A stretch of DNA of 6,354 nt, taken from the NCBI GenBank assembly GCA_020426065.1, contig JAGQQT010000243.1:1-6354 (forward strand), written 5' to 3'. Below, one piece after another: positions 5,922 to 6,354 of the stretch (the stretch's first letter is position 1; every line of letters begins with the position of its first letter). Made by a program: the position numbers and the translations under genes. The notes under the pieces were generated by a model that had not been told where the DNA came from, did no database searches, and was given only the letters and a program-made list of their open reading frames with translations. The DNA comes from Planctomycetaceae bacterium. Lineage in GTDB: Bacteria; Planctomycetota; Planctomycetia; Planctomycetales; Planctomycetaceae.

Positions 5922-6354
5922 ATGAGATTCAACATGAATGGCGTCGACCGAAGGCGGTTCCTGCGTGGTAGCGGTCTGGCATTGGCATTGCCCATGTTTG
6001 GATCGCTGTTTTCGGCAAGAGCGCATGGTGAGCAGTTAGCAGAGAATCCGAGACGTCTCGCCTGCTTCTACTTTCCAGACGGTGTCCCCATGCCGTTGCC
6101 GGAAGACCCTGCGTACAAGGAATGGGCCTGGTTTCCACATGGCGGTGGCAATGAATTTACATTAACGAACTGTATGAGTTCGCTGGAGCCTTTGAAGACT
6201 GATCTCACGATCCTTTCTGGTTTTTCACATCCACGGGCCAGAAGCGTTCATGGCCACAACAACGCAGACCAGTTTCTGACGGCTGCAGCAACTGGTGGCG
6301 GTGATACCGACTACAGTAATACGATTTCACTCGATCAGGAGTATGTGAAGTATG
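5922..6354 (+). CDS. DUF1552 domain protein, Tat-exported, 3' end cut by window
   Basis: 144 residues are visible and the frame is open to the window end. The N-terminus is a twin-arginine signal: DRRRFLRG (9-16), then a hydrophobic stretch (17-30) and a likely cleavage site after SARA (31-34). The protein is therefore probably folded in the cytoplasm before export. The mature part begins with the DUF1552 pattern: RRLACFYFPDGVPMP (44-58), WFPHGGGNEFTL (70-81), LEPLKTDLTILSGFSH (88-103) and a His/Asn-rich HGHNNADQFLTA (110-121). Full-length members of this family are usually 400-500 residues, so roughly two-thirds lies beyond the window. DUF1552 proteins are found next to DUF1592-type genes in planctomycetes. 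Tat export suggests a cofactor or metal, but none is proven. The molecular function is unknown. Confidence 0.9.
   Translation, partial: MRFNMNGVDRRRFLRGSGLALALPMFGSLFSARAHGEQLAENPRRLACFYFPDGVPMPLPEDPAYKEWAWFPHGGGNEFTLTNCMSSLEPLKTDLTILSGFSHPRARSVHGHNNADQFLTAAATGGGDTDYSNTISLDQEYVKY

Overview
The window looks like chromosomal DNA from a planctomycete (phylum Planctomycetota). The main reason is the gene pair at the right end: a secreted cytochrome-like protein with the DUF1587/1595/1592/1588/1585 domain string, followed by a twin-arginine-exported DUF1552 protein. This combination is strongly characteristic of planctomycetes and a few related groups. Base composition is close to balanced. Shine-Dalgarno sequences are weak or absent before several starts and clear before only some, which also fits the phylum. 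All supported genes lie on the + strand. The genus cannot be fixed from the sequence.

Layout. Positions 1-425 hold no convincing gene. They contain a perfect TATAAT box and an imperfect inverted repeat, and probably act as a promoter and leader region. Positions 426-1334 encode a cytoplasmic PanB-like (ketopantoate hydroxymethyltransferase superfamily) protein. It keeps the PanB C-terminal half but has lost the normal metal-site segments. Positions 1335-1664 are mostly non-coding. One frame there reads through with a single stop, and its last part is a 26-codon ORF behind a very good ribosome binding site. Positions 1665-2630 encode a secreted amidohydrolase of the COG3618 (lactonase-like) group. 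Positions 2631-3085 are intergenic, with a possible small terminator hairpin, a G-rich direct repeat, an extended -10 promoter and a short leader ORF. Positions 3086-5869 encode the large two-CxxCH DUF1592-type protein. After 52 bases the DUF1552 gene starts at 5922 and runs off the window end.

How the parts relate. The last two genes are almost certainly one operon with its own promoter near 2953; both products are exported, one by Sec and one by Tat. Their biochemical role is not established. The PanB-like protein and the secreted amidohydrolase may share a role in turning over small carbonyl or lactone compounds, but their 330-base spacing and different compartments make that a weak inference. 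No mobile element, CRISPR array, tRNA or rRNA was seen. The most noteworthy items are the PanB homologue lacking its expected metal ligands, the broken or miniature reading frame after it, and the compact regulatory region before the DUF1592-type gene.
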